From NCBI RefSeq assembly GCF_036884655.1, contig NC_088347.1:10922501-10986500 (forward strand): 64,000 bases of DNA. The letters run 5' to 3'. The notes under the pieces were generated by a model. The model was not told the DNA's origin, did not search any database, and saw only the letters and a program-made list of their open reading frames with translations. Positions 8,481-20,268 of this stretch are shown here, piece by piece. A program made the position numbers and the translations under genes. Source of the stretch: Musa acuminata AAA Group. Its lineage: Eukaryota; Streptophyta; Magnoliopsida; Zingiberales; Musaceae. The number at the start of each line of letters is the position of its first letter. Position 1 is the stretch's first letter.

Positions 8481-10498
8481 TACTTTTGATGATGCACTTT
8501 TTTTTTTTTTTTTTTAAATTTTGTTGAAAATTATATTTTTAATAATTTAACAATGAAAATGCAAAAATATGATCATGCTTGTAATCTCGAAAATGATAAT
8601 GAAAATTGCATGTCTCATGTTAATGCAAGATAGAAATCTAATGATTTTACACCTAGTGAGATTAATCTTATGTGCTTGAGAAGCAAGAATATATATTTTG
8701 ATCATTTTCATATTGCTTTTCAATGACGATACATGGCTTTTGTCTGGAAGGCTTGATATTTTTCATTGTCTTTGTTTATATAATGTATGGTTTTGACATA
8801 AGAATAAAGATTTGAGCATGCTATTATAAAGTCAATCATAAATTAAAATTAAAGAAGTTTTAGGCACTTATAAGAATCATTCAAAATTATCTTCAATGAA
8901 ACCTTGCTTAATGTTGCAATAAAAATATTAAAGTTATACTTGATGATTTCAGATTTGACAAATGCTACATTCTTCAATCAGATTAAATGCTTCAATCATT
9001 TTTCTAACTCTAGAGTTCTCGATTTTGGTGAAATACAAGTGATAAATTCATTTATGATATCTTGTAAATCACTTGAATTATGAATGAGTTTTTCTTTTTT
9101 ATGATGTGTTAAAAGAATCACTTAAAAAGAAAATGTTTTTCCCATTTTATCGAGATTAATGATTTCATGATATTATGTGAATCTCGAAACTGATTTTGAT
9201 GAAATAGTAATAACGTTATTCATGTTATGAATCTTAAAAATGATAATATGCTTCATGTGATAATATGGATACATGAAACACTTATGATATTCTGTGTATT
9301 CATAAAATATTTATCTCATCATCCAATAACTCTTCTTGATATTCCTTATGAGATGAAATGAAATAATGCATGAAATACAAATGAGGAGTTAATGATCATG
9401 CATAATAGGATGTAATGAATTCTAGATACCATCGTTTGAATATCTATGATCATGCTGCCAATATGATATATCATGAATGCTTGAATATCATGTTTGAAAT
9501 GCTCATGATGAAGATTGATTTTTCAGTATCATGCATAAATTTTTGAAATGTAATGATGCACAAATAAGAATGATTACTTACCTTTGTCATGATTTAGAAA
9601 TTGATGTAAAGGGTTTTTCCCTTGTTGACAATGACAAAGGGGGAGATAGCTAGTTTGCACAAGTCAAGAAGATGCAAAAACTTGTTTGCTAACTTGCTTA
9701 TTTCAAGAAGCAAAAGTTGTCTTCTTGAACATCACCATCTTGAATATCTCAAGAAGCAAGACTTGCAACTTGCACATTACAATAGGAAGCAATAATCATG
9801 AGCTTACACAAGAAATTTATCTTGCATTTGCTTTCGAAATTTTTGCTAGCTTATATATTGTGAAACTTGTATATCGTAAAAATTGCTAGCTTGTTGGTCT
9901 AAAGAGAAGCAAAAAGTTGCTATCTCAAAAGAAGCAAATGTGCTATCTTGCCTATCTCAAGAGGCAAAAATGCTAACTTGCGCATCTGGCAAAGTGAGCA
10001 AAATTTTCAAGAAGCAAGAGTTGCTTTCTTGAACATCTCTAGTTTGCTAGCTTGCATGATATAGAACTTGCTATCTTGAACATTACCAAAAGTGCTATCT
10101 TATATGTTATAAAACTTGCATATCTAAAACTTGATAGCATGAATATTCTAAGCATGATGTAACACTTGCTAAATCTTCTAGCTCCAAGATTGCATGATGA
10201 TAAAACTTGATACTATGTTCTTCATGCAATGAGTTGAACCAATATCACACACACTTGATTGTAGTACTTCTCCTTTTTGTTGATGACAAAGGGGGAGAAG
10301 TATGTTGATGACATGACATGTGATGCATAAGTTTATGCATAAGTTCATGTTGACGTGTTGCAAGTATTCATGATGAATATTGCAATGACTTGAATTCAGT
10401 TTGAATTCAAGGTTCTATCAATATGGCATATTGATAGGGGGAGTTTGTTTAAACTCCGGGAGTTAAGTTTAACTCCGTCATCAAGTGGTTGTCATCAT
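8481..10498 (+). other. Noncoding 3' internal region of copia A
   Basis: No credible coding sequence. A T tract follows gag. From about 9650 to 10190 a loose repeat recurs, built on CTTGCTATCTTG and TCAAGAAGCAA. Polypurine-like tracts occur at 9635-9646, 10288-10300 and 10435-10443 before the terminal one. The GATGACAAAGGGGGAGAAG block matches G, H and F, so this is the Sirevirus 3' region rather than unrelated filler. Confidence 0.75.
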
Positions 10499-10512
10499 CA
10501 AAAAGGGGGAGA
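10499..10512 (+). promoter_or_regulatory. Terminal polypurine tract of copia A
   Basis: AAAAAGGGGGAGA immediately before the 3' LTR primes plus-strand DNA synthesis in this family. Confidence 0.88.
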
Positions 10513-10513
10513 T

Positions 10514-12801
10514 TGTTGAATCTCGTATTTTGATGATGAAACTACTTGATATATGTTTATGATTTAATCTGCGTTTTGAGTGACGCAGGATGCTTCGATC
10601 AGGATGAGACAATTAAAGCAGGATAATCATGTTGTGCCGAAGGAACATGTCAGAAGATTGGACGTCGGGCCGGTGGATCGGTCGACGTATCGACAGAAGG
10701 CTTCGGGCCGTGGACTCGGGCATCGGGCCAAGAAGAGCGGGTATTGTGCCAAGGATATCGGAGTTGCGGAGTCAACTGGCCGATTGGGCAATAGGCTGCA
10801 CGAGAGGACGATGCGCCGAAGAATCGGACGAAGCGTCGAGGGACCAATGACATGTCGGACAACTTGGTTAATTGCTTAGGATTAATTGTCTCGATTGAAG
10901 TTTTGTTTTGTCGTGCAGGATTAACTATGATAACGATGAAGACATAAAGCGAAACAAAGTGTCGGAGTCAAGCGCGAAGGATTTGTTGCGAGTTCGAGAG
11001 TTCGACGGAAGTCCGAAGATTCGTTGGGAGTTCGCGGAGCTCGCCGAGAAAGATCGGAGCTTGCCGAAGAAGCTCGTTGGAACTCGCTAAGAACAAATCG
11101 TGAAGTCTAGGAGCTTGCCGGGAGTCCGCAGAATGGTTTCCGAGATTTCTTCGGAAGACCGCCGGAAGTTTGCCGGAAGCTCGCTAGAAGAAGTCTTGAC
11201 TTGCGGACTTTGTAATAGCTTAGAAAATGTCTTTAAATTCATAGTTAGCACGTTAATTAGGGTTAGGATTAGGTGTTAATCCTATAACCCAAGTAGGGGC
11301 CAATTAGGCCCAAGTTCGGACTGGTTTGGACCAAGTTTGGAGCCAAACCAAGTGAGCTGGAATAGTGAAGAGGTGCCACCTCTCCAGCCTGGAGGTGCCA
11401 CCGCCAGGGCTGCGAGGTTGGGAGGTGCAACCGCCTGGGCTGTGGGGTTGGGAGGTGCAACCGCCCCAGCCAAGAGGTTGCACCGCCAGAGCTCAAGTTC
11501 CGAGCTCTGCCAGGCGATGCAACCACCGAGCTCAGTCTTCGAGCTCTGGCAGAGTGGTGCATCAGCCTGAGCTCAGTCTCGAGCTTTGCCAGGTGATGCA
11601 TTCACCAAGCTCAGTCTTCGAGCTCTGGCAGAATGGTGCATCAGCTTGAGCTCAGTTTGGAGCTCTGCCAAGTGATGCAACCACCAAGCTCAGATTTCGA
11701 GCTCTGCCAGGTGATGCAACCACCAAGCTCAGTCTTCGAGCTCTGCCAGGTGATGCAACCATCGAGCTCAGTCTTCGAGCTCTGGCAGAGAGAAGCAATC
11801 GGCAGAGCTCAGTCTTCGAGCTCTGCCAGGCGGTGCCACCTCTCCAGTCGAGAGGTGCAACCGCCTGATCCCAGAATTCTGGGATTTGATCGATTTGATC
11901 GTTTTGAGCTCGAATTTTGAATTGGGTTGGGGCCTATAAATACCCCACCCATTCAGCACTGAACAGAGCAAGAACTGACCCGAAATCTTGATCTTTTCAG
12001 TGGTTCTTAGAGCTCAAAACTGCTAGTTTTCCTCCTCCTTCTGTTCTTCAAGTTTGAGTTGAAAAGAGAGGAGAGAAAACATCTGTAAAGGTTGTCTCCT
12101 AAGCCTGTCAAAAGGAGAGAAATTGTAAGAGGGAAGTTTGGCCTTCGCCCATTGAAGGAAGGCACCTAGTTGACGTCGGCAACCTCATCGGTGGAGGAAG
12201 CCAAAAGTGGAGTAGGTCAAGGCTGACCGAACCACTCTAAATCTCTGGTTTGCGTTTAATTTCGAGTACTTTATCATTACTGCAAACCTCCCTCATCACT
12301 ACTGCTCTCTACGCTTTCACGAACAAGTTCTAAGAGCTGTTCTTCCAAATCTACATTCAGACGTAACTTCATATTTTCAGATTTCAGTTCACGTTTACGT
12401 CTTGATTTCAACTGCATACTGCCTTCTGTGAGTATACAAACGAGTTTCAAAGTTTAGACGTAAATCTACGTTTAGACGTAAAACTGCGTTTAGACGTAAA
12501 ACTGCGTTTAGACGTAAAACTGCGTTTAGACGTAAAACTGCGTTTAGACGTAAATCTGCGTTTAGACGTAAATCTGCATTTAGACGTAAATCTGAGTTTA
12601 AACGCAAAACTGCGCTTAGACGCAAAACTGCGCTTAAACGCAATCTGCACTTAGACGCAAACTGCACTTAGATACAAACTGAGAATTTGCTTTTGCATCA
12701 CAATAGTTTTTGAACGAACGCAGCTTTTGGTTTTTAAATTATTATAAGATTTCCGCTGCACTAATTCACCCCCCCCCCTCTTAGTGCTCTCGATCCTAAC
12801 A
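10514..12801 (+). repeat. 3' LTR of copia A
   Basis: 2288 bases, matching the 5' LTR apart from five substitutions I can see (for example GAGAAAATT/GAGACAATT near 10609 and GCTTGGGC/GCCTGGGC near 11433) and one extra C in the C tract. TATA is at 11935-11942. Confidence 0.95.
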
Positions 12802-12806
12802 AATGT

Positions 12807-15442
12807 GTCCAAAAGGAAACGAGATGAGTTGAACAGTGCATACCTGTGGCATTGTAGGCTAGGTCACATCCATGAAAGAAGGATTCAAAAGTTGCTAAAT
12901 GATGGATATCTAGATCCATTCGACTATGTGTCATATGCAACTTGTGAGCCTTGCATTCGTGGAAAACTGACCAAATCTCCATTTAGTAGAATTGGAGAAA
13001 GAGCCAATGAGTTGTTGGAACTCATACATAGTGATGTATGTGGACCCATGTCAACTCATGCCATTGGAGGATACTCCTACTTCATTACATTTACTAATGA
13101 TTTCTCAAGGTATGGATATGTGTACTTAATGAAGTACAAGTCCGAGGCCTTTGAGAAATTCAGAGAGTATAAGAATGAGGTGGAGAACCAGACTGGAAAG
13201 AGTATCAAAACTCTTCGATCAGATCGAGGAGGTGAATACTTAAGTATAGAGTTTACTCAGTTCCTCAAGGACCATGGGATATTATCCCAATGGACACCTC
13301 CTTATACACCTGAGCTCAATGGTGTCTCTGAAAGGAGAAATCGTACATTATTAGATATGGTATGGTCCATGATGAGTTTCGCTGACCTACCCATCTCATT
13401 CTAGGGATATGCCTTAGAAACCGCAGCTTACCTTCTGAACAGAGTTCCAACTAAGTCGGTAGTGTCTACACCATATGAGATATGGAAAGGGAAGAAGCCT
13501 GATCTTAAGGTTGTTAAGATTTGGGGCTGCCCAGCCCACGTTAAAAGACACAACCCCGATAAGTTAGAATCAAGGACAAAGCGATGTATATTTGTGGGGT
13601 ACCCCAAGGAAACTTGTGGGTATTACTTCTATTATCCCGAGGACAAAAAGGTCTTTGTAGCTAAGAGAGGAGTGTTCCTTGAGAAGGAACACATTCTTGG
13701 CGGAGACAGTGGGAGAATGATAGAGTTGAGCGAAGTTAGAGAACCAAGCTCAAGCACCACTCTACAGCCCGAGTCTGTTCAGGTACCTAATACACAAGTT
13801 TCAACTTTACGTAGGTCTGATAGAGTATCTCATCCTCTTGAGAGATATATGGGACATATTAGAGGAGAGGATGCTGAGGATATTGATCCTCAGACCTACG
13901 AAGAGGCTATTATGAGTATAGACTCCGGGAAGTGGCAAGAAGCCATGAATTCTGAGATGGATTCTATGTACTCCAATAAGGTTTGGAACCTAGTTGATGC
14001 GCCCGAAGGTATTGTACCCATCGGTTGCAAATGGATCTTTAAGAAAAAGATTGGAGTAGATGGAAAGGTAGAGACCTATAAAGCAAGGCTAGTGGCTAAA
14101 GGGTATCGTCAAAGGCAAGGTATTGACTACGACGAAACCTTCTCACCCGTAGCAATGCTAAAATCCATCAGAATTCTATTGGCTATTGCAGCATACTATG
14201 ATTATGAGATCTGGCAGATGGATGTGAAAATCGCATTCCTCAATGAGGAGGTGTATATGATGCAACCTAAGGGATTCGTGTCCAAGAACTGCTCAGATAA
14301 GGTGTGTAGGTTGCTTAGATCCATTTATGGACTAAAGCAAGCTTCCCGAAGTTGGAACATAAGATTTGACGAGGCAATCAGATCTTATGACTTCGTTAAG
14401 AACGAAGATGAGCCTTGTGTATACAGAAAGGTAAGTGGGAGCGCTATCACCTTTTTGGTGTTATATGTGGATGACATCCTCATCATTGGGAATGACATAG
14501 GAATGCTATCCACAGTAAAGGCTTGGTTATCTAGACACTTCTCCATGAAGGACTTAGGGGAAGTATCCTATATTTTGGGGATTAGAATCTATAGAGATAG
14601 ATCCAAGAGGATGCTTGGCTTGTCCTAGTCCAGGTACATAGAAACCATTGTCAAAAGGTTTGGCATGGAAAATTCCAAGAGAGGTCTCATACCGATGAGA
14701 CATGGGATATCGCTTTCTACGAGTATGTCCCCAAAGACTCCAGAAGAAAGGGCGAACATGGATATGATACCTTATGCCTCATCAATAGGGTCTATCATGT
14801 ATGCCATGCTATGTACTAGGCATGATATAGCGCATGCTTTGAGTGTCACGAGCAGGTATCAGGCGGATCCAGGCTTGGAGCATTGGAAAGCAGTAAAGTG
14901 TATCCTTAAGTACTTGAGAAGGGCTAAGGATCTTTTACTAGTATATTGAGGTAATAGCCTTAAGGTTGAAGGCTACACTAACTCAAGTTTTCAGTCTGAT
15001 GTCGATGATAGCAAGTCGAATTCAGGGTATGTATACACCTTGAATGGAGGAGCAGTGTGCTGGAAGAGTTCCAAGCAAGATACCACTGCTGACTCGACCA
15101 CAGAGGCGGAGTACATTGCTGCATCAGATGCAGCAAAGGAGGGAGTCTGGGTGAAGAAGTTCATCACAGATTTGGGAGTCGTTACGGATAGCGAGAAGTC
15201 GACTTCCTTATATTGCGACAACTATGGGGCGATTACTCAAATAAGGGAACCCGGGTCTCATCAGAAGTGTTCTGAGGAGGTTCCAGCTAATTAGAGAGAT
15301 CGTAACCCGAGGAGATTTAGAAGTGGAAAGAGTTCCATCCGAAGATAACATTGCAGATCCACTGACAAAGTCGTTGTCTCAGATTGTCTTTGAGTGTCAC
15401 AGGGGTCTGAAGGGGATCAGACACATAGGTGATTGGTTTTAG
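12807..15442 (+). pseudogene. Copia B pol: integrase, reverse transcriptase, RNase H (broken)
   Basis: Continuation of B after element A. In order: gag-pre-integrase zinc region (LWHCRLGHIHERR ... CEPCIRGK); integrase core with HSDVCGPM, LRSDRGGEY and NGVSERRNRT supplying Asp-Asp-Glu; reverse transcriptase ([21 protein letters not shown] in LYVDDILIIG); RNase H (STTEAEYIAASDAAKE); and the typical end ADPLTKSL. Defects: TAG at 13402-13404 (probably from TGG), TAG at 14626-14628 (probably from CAG), TGA at 14947-14949, and a frameshift near 15263 that ends the frame early at 15294, although the protein is recognisable to TAG at 15440-15442. The catalytic residues themselves are still present. 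Confidence 0.92.
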
Positions 15443-15456
15443 GTCAAGTGGGAGAT
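15443..15456 (+). promoter_or_regulatory. Polypurine tract region of copia B
   Basis: GTCAAGTGGGAGAT lies directly before the 3' LTR. The AAGTGGGAGA core is typical of copia plus-strand priming sites. Confidence 0.75.
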
Positions 15457-16946
15457 TGCTAGTCATAGGTGCCCAGCAAGCCAATCACGTGAGTGATGGC
15501 ACGTGTGACTTGATACAGAATCTTTTTGCTTATTATATTTTGGCGTATATCACTTTATAACTATTGCATAAATACATATATATATTGTGATGTCTTTGGA
15601 TTTGTGCAATGAGAATCAGATCGTGATGAGATCACGATAATGAGATCGATTCACCTTCAAACACATATCCTAAATAATCCCGGTCATAGGTTACTCGAGA
15701 GGGACATCGTGATAACCGGATAGACTGGTGTGCTGTATACCCGTCCATATGATGGATGCAGCTAGTCTCATAGCTGCTCGTGTAGGAACACTAGGGATAC
15801 AGTACAGGTGCTCATTGGAGAATGATTTCACTGATTGATCCGCTTACGGAATGCTGGATGGTTGATGATGCCTTATTGTCAGACAGTGATTCCGTAGTCC
15901 TAGTGGTGTATCTAGTCCTTAGACTTGAGACACCAAGGATGTCCTGTATGAGTGCTCCACTCTTTGATACCAGACTTATAGGTTTGGTTGTCCCAGATCT
16001 AGTACAGCTGGTCATTGGGAGTGGTAATCGACCTTACGAGAGCTATTGAGTGTCGACAGAGGATCATCCACTCTCGACGTCATGAGAGGAATATCCCATG
16101 TGTTCTTGCTCAGACAAATCCCTGGCTAGGGTCATTCGGGTTGAGAGAGAAAGAGTTCTCCGGGAGAATCCGATTAGAGCGAGACTCGAGTAGAAACCGT
16201 ATGGGTCTGACAACACCATGCTCGATATACGGTCTCTGGGATATTAGATGGATGAGGGACTATAGGTACATGGTAACTGAGGACAGACAGGTCGAATGGA
16301 TTGGATTCCCTTGTATCATCTGGGGACTACGGCGTAGTGGCCTAATACGTCCGTAGTCGATAAGTCGAGTGAATTATTACAGAGATAATAATTCACTAAG
16401 TTAGAAGGAGTTCTGATAGGTATGACTCACGGCCAGCTCGATATTGGGCCTAGAGGGTCACACACATATGGTAGGCATTGCGATGAGTAGAGGTTCGGAT
16501 ATGAGATATCCGACGGAGCCCTTGTCTTATTGGATGCAGATCCAATACCCACTAGGGAAGGACCCATTAGGGTTTGACACGGGATCTCTATAAATAGGAG
16601 GGATTCACAGCCTCATAGGCTAGAGTCTTTGCTTGCCTTTCCTATTCTCCTCTTCCTCTCCACCTCAGAGTAGGCATGGAGTTTTGAGGAGCGTCGTCGC
16701 AACCCTGCTGTGTGGATCACCGCTAGAGAGGAGGACGCTTAACCTCCTTCACCCTCTCTATGGATCTACAAGGAAACAGGGATATACGATCTCCCTAGGT
16801 AACACAATCTATACGCAGTTTCATGTTTCGCGTATTTTTGCGTACCAATCTTCGCACGACGACGAACATCTTTTTGGGAATCGGGGATTTTTGTTTTCTT
16901 GATCTTCCGCTGCGCATATGATGTCGCCCCCCATGATTTCCCAACA
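15457..16946 (+). repeat. 3' LTR of copia B
   Basis: TGCTAGTC ... CCCAACA, 1490 bases, TATA at 16589-16596. The 11-bp U3 inverted repeat is conserved (16369-16379 with 16386-16396). Confidence 0.93.
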
Positions 16947-16951
16947 GCTAC

Positions 16952-17414
16952 TGCCATTAGAGAAGAATCACTTTGTTGCTAAGGCGCTTGACGTGGTCGA
17001 TAGACCTTTGTGGTTGGTTTTAGGGTTTGCTAACAAGCTCCGTTTGCATGACCAAAAGATAAGCAACACTGACATTGTTATGGCATCCAGGAATATGAGA
17101 CATGTACCTTCTGAGTGTTCCCGTCAAGATCACGATAGAAAACCTCATTAGGAAGATCTTCGTCGGAAGAAACCAGCATACATGCTCGTGCAAATGCTAA
17201 TATCGTCTGAGCTGCTGTTGCTTTGTCAATGTAGAGTGGTTTTCCCAGAGTGCTGCATAACTTTGCAATAAAACGTCGACTCCAAAGATGTAGAGTTAGT
17301 CTTTGAAAGGATACCCATAATGGAATAGACTGTAGGCTATCTAACTCCAAACGGACATCAGGAGACCAACGTCGTAGAATCATTGGATGACCGCGGATAA
17401 TCCAGAATCCTTCG
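16952..17414 (-). pseudogene. LINE ORF1, N-terminal part (DUF4283-like domain and zinc knuckle)
   Basis: Minus strand. The product begins inside a DUF4283-like domain (GFWIIRGHPMILRRW, then IPLWVSFQRLTLHLW and LGKPLYIDKATA), known from plant LINE ORF1 proteins. An in-frame TAA follows SYSWMP. After it, without a frame change, comes a full CCHC pattern (C-QC-C-LSFG-H-ANGA-C). More stops follow, and then the B insertion. At 17414/17415 it abuts gypsy C inside the RNase H-integrase linker, so the LINE is a 5'-truncated copy inserted in C. It would bind LINE RNA if active; it is not. Confidence 0.82.
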
Positions 17415-18897
17415 AGTGTAATTCTTTTGAGTCCCAATTGTAATCAGCCATGGGGCTTGGTGCTTCCTCCAATTTTTTTATAATCTTACTAGTATATGAA
17501 TCTTCCTGCCATTCCATCTTAATATCTTCAAGGAAGTCGCTGGTCGGAAGTGAAACGGTCGAAACTTCAACTTGCTCGGGTAGCTGCGAAAGCGCATCTA
17601 CAAGAATATTCTCTTTCCCCTTTTTGTAAGTTATTTCATAATCAAATCCAGGAAGTTTTGTTACCCATTTTTGCTGCTCAAGGGATGGTATCTTTCGCTC
17701 CAAAAAGTACTTGAGGCTTTTATGGTTCGTTTTAATTTAAAATCGTCGACCAATCAAGTAGGGTCTCGACCTCGTTGCTACGCGCACAATGGCGAGCATC
17801 TCCTTATCATATGTTGACTTATTTTGATGGGAGGGAGATAATGCCTTGCTAGTGTATGCGAGTGGTCGACCATCTTGCATCAGAATGGCTCCAATTCTGA
17901 CTCTAGATGCGTCGGCCTCAATAATGAAGGGTCGGTTAAAATCTGGTAGTGTTAGCACCGGCGTCGTCGTCATGGCTGCCTTAAGTTTGTCGAAGGTAGC
18001 GAAGGCTTTGTCCGACCATTAGAAGACATCTTTTTTTAGTAAGGAAGTAAGTGGTGCACTTATCTCGCTATAGTTTTTCACGAACTTGCAGTAGTAGCCT
18101 GTTAAACCCAAAAAGCCATGAAGCAATTTTACGTTCCTCGGGGTAGGGCAGTTTTGCATTGCTTCAATTTTGAAGGGGTCCATTGTCACACCTTCCTCTG
18201 ATATGATATGCCCAAGATATTCCACCTTATGTTGAAGAAAGCAAAAATTCATAATGGTTGTTGTGTGTTCAAAAGGTGGTTTTCATTATGTCTTCTTCGT
18301 GCACTCATATTTGATGATACCCAGATCAAAGGTCCAGCTTTGTAAAGATTTATGCTCCCTTTCATCTAGTAATTCATCTGCTATTGGAATAAGGTATTTG
18401 TCCTTGATGGTTATGCCATTGAGAGCTCGATAATCAATGCATATTCACCATGTTCCATCCTTCTTGCGTACAAGTAGCACCAGTGAAGAGTAGAAGTTGC
18501 AGCTTGGCCGAATAACTCCTATTTCGAGCATCCCTTTTACAATTCTTTCTATTTTATCCTTCTGGAGATGTAGATAGTGATATGGCCGAGTATTTGTTGG
18601 AGATTTGCCTGAAAGAATCGTTATATAATGATCATGCCAACACGTAATAGATAGGTTGTGCGGTTCGTCAAATATATCTGAAAATTCAGCAAGCAAAGGA
18701 AGTAGGTTTGGATCTTCAAATTATATTGGCTCTCCCTTAGTTTGCTACTCAAGTTGTACTAAAAGGCCGCTGCATGCTTTATGCAAAACCTTCTTCATTT
18801 GTTGTGTGCAAATCGTCGTTATGTCAGCCCCATGTTTCCCGTTCAGTATCACCTGTTTCTCCTTACTGTAAAATTTCATAATTAGTTGTATAAAATT
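17415..18897 (-). pseudogene. Gypsy C reverse transcriptase and RNase H (active site deleted)
   Basis: Minus strand. The reverse transcriptase begins near 18700 (EFSDIFDEPHNLS, VRKKDGTW, CIDYRALNGITIKDKY). The part that should hold FGLTNAPSTF and the catalytic YxDD is missing: sequence equivalent to [10 protein letters not shown] jumps, with a frame change, to [18 protein letters not shown] at about 18240. Gypsy M has the same junction. RNase H follows with ADASRVRIGAILMQDGRPLAYTSKAL (17737-17973) and KKGKENILVDALSQLPEQVE. Stops occur near 18019 and 17737. The product cannot be a working polymerase. Confidence 0.88.
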
Positions 18898-19335
18898 TCA
18901 AGAAATATCACCTAATGTCGTCAGCCATTTAATTATGAGCATTGCCTCATGATCATCAAGAGGGAGAAGGAAGAAAACTGCAATTATCTCTTGGTCCTGC
19001 AGCAATAGTTTCTCCTGCGGGCGCCTACGATCACAATTCAAAATCCGTCCATCGACGACCTTAACGTCAAACCTGCTGCAATTCTCAATAGGTAAGGCCA
19101 TTTGGATAGCAACCTTACTATTTAGAAAGTTATTAGAACTGCCCGTGTCATTAAGAACAGTGATCGGTTGTTGTTTGAGAAGGCCTCCAACTTTCATCGT
19201 TTGCGGGTTTGAGTAGCCGGCTAGTGCATGTACCGTAACTTCAGTCGGTTGTGGCTCTTCTTTTGCATCTTCTTCTTCATGTTCAAGGCTCTCTTCTAGA
19301 TATTCAATGATCTCTTCTTCTATTGGTTTAATCAT
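18898..19335 (-). pseudogene. Gypsy C protease region
   Basis: Minus strand. An acidic linker (Glu-rich) leads into the retropepsin motif [17 protein letters not shown], whose Asp-Thr-Gly is intact, then [10 protein letters not shown]. It would cleave gag-pol. Frame breaks separate it from gag and reverse transcriptase, although the segment itself is open. Confidence 0.82.
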
Positions 19336-19362
19336 AAGAAGTCTCCCTTTACTATAGCGATG

Positions 19363-20268
19363 CTAACGACTCCACGACTCGTCACAATGCCAACATAACC
19401 CCTTCGAATATCGCTCCCGAAGCTCTTCTCTTGTTAACCTCTTTGGTGTAGGGACTTGTTCGATAGTCGGGGGGGCTAAGGGCTTCAATATTACTAGTTG
19501 AGGAGCGACCCTAGTCCTCCAAGCTTCATGGTTCAATTGCTCCTCTTGATGTCGTGCGAAAGAAATGGCTACCATAAGCGTATACGGTTATCGCGCTTTA
19601 ACTTCTCCTCGGATCTCCGGCTTCAAGCCCTCAATGAAGGTCCTCAATAGCTATTTTTGAGACCAATCACGAGTTTGATTAGGTAACCTTTCAAACCTAG
19701 TTTGGTACTCCTGAATGGTGGAGGTTTTTCGAATCTTTGCTAGTTGTCCGTCAATATTCTCGTAATCGGTTGGTATGAAGCGGATTAGCAGTCCTTCTTT
19801 GAATTGGAGCCATGAAAGAACTCCATAAGTATGTTCAAACCTGTCAAACCACTGTATAGCATCCCCTTCAAGATGTATAGCTGCAATTTTCACTATAGAT
19901 GCATCCGCGGTTTTGTGGTACTGAAAATATCGCTCCGCGTGCGAGATCCAACCAATCGGGTCTCCTTCTTCCCATCTAGGGAAGTCCACTCTCATTCATG
20001 GATAGTTGGGGTCAATCATAAAGCTTCCCCTCTCTTGGAAGTCATATCTTTGGGCTTGGTTGGATTAGGCAAAGCTCTCTCCTTGATGTGATTTCTTCGT
20101 GCTTAGTGGTCGGCCCAATCTGAGTTCGGTAAAGAGAGTTCGAATCTTATTCTCCATTCGCACCTCGAAGGCTTCGAATTTAGCATTGATTACCTCCTTA
20201 GATGCCATAGTATATGCCACCAAATCTGTGATGTTAAGATCTCTCTTTTATTGTCGGGTTAAAGGCAT
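19363..20268 (-). pseudogene. Gypsy C gag
   Basis: Minus strand. Gag begins at ATG 20266-20268 (MPLTRQ), but codon 7 is TAA where M has CAA. The capsid domain at about 19650-19995 shows FPRWEEGDPIGWISHAERYF, AIHLEGDAIQWFDRFEHTYG and FKEGLLIRF. A stop separates the C-terminal piece with CWHCD, the start of a zinc knuckle. Typical of Ty3/gypsy gag; not functional. Confidence 0.85.

Larger units (their letters stand above)
5145..12801 (+). mobile_element. Copia element A: recent non-autonomous gag-only Sirevirus-like element
   Basis: LTR 5145-7431, primer site, an intact gag, about 2 kb of noncoding sequence with four polypurine-like tracts, and LTR 10514-12801, with site duplication AATGT. Reading the two LTRs side by side I find five substitutions and one C-tract length change in about 2.29 kb, so insertion was recent. 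Protease, integrase, reverse transcriptase and RNase H are absent rather than decayed. This is the organisation described for terminal-repeat retrotransposons with a gag domain (TR-GAG). The element must have used pol proteins of a relative such as the G/H/F lineage. Confidence 0.93.
779..16946 (+). mobile_element. Copia element B (Ty1/copia, full-length but degenerate)
   Basis: Complete Ty1/copia element with two LTRs of about 1.49 kb, site duplication GCTAC, primer site, a long structured leader, gag-protease, and integrase, reverse transcriptase and RNase H in copia order. Element A (5145-12801) is inserted between protease and integrase. The reading frame matches on both sides when the AATGT duplication is counted once. 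By eye the LTRs differ at about 22 positions in the first 600 bases, mostly transitions, so B is much older than A. Several stops and one frameshift make it inactive. Its gag and protease are not of the Sirevirus type seen in A, D, F, G and H. I do not assign the clade. Confidence 0.93.

Noticed and set aside
8481..10498. Envelope-like gene expected in some Sireviruses
   Set aside because: No frame of useful length and no membrane segment in A; the same region in G, H and F is also noncoding.
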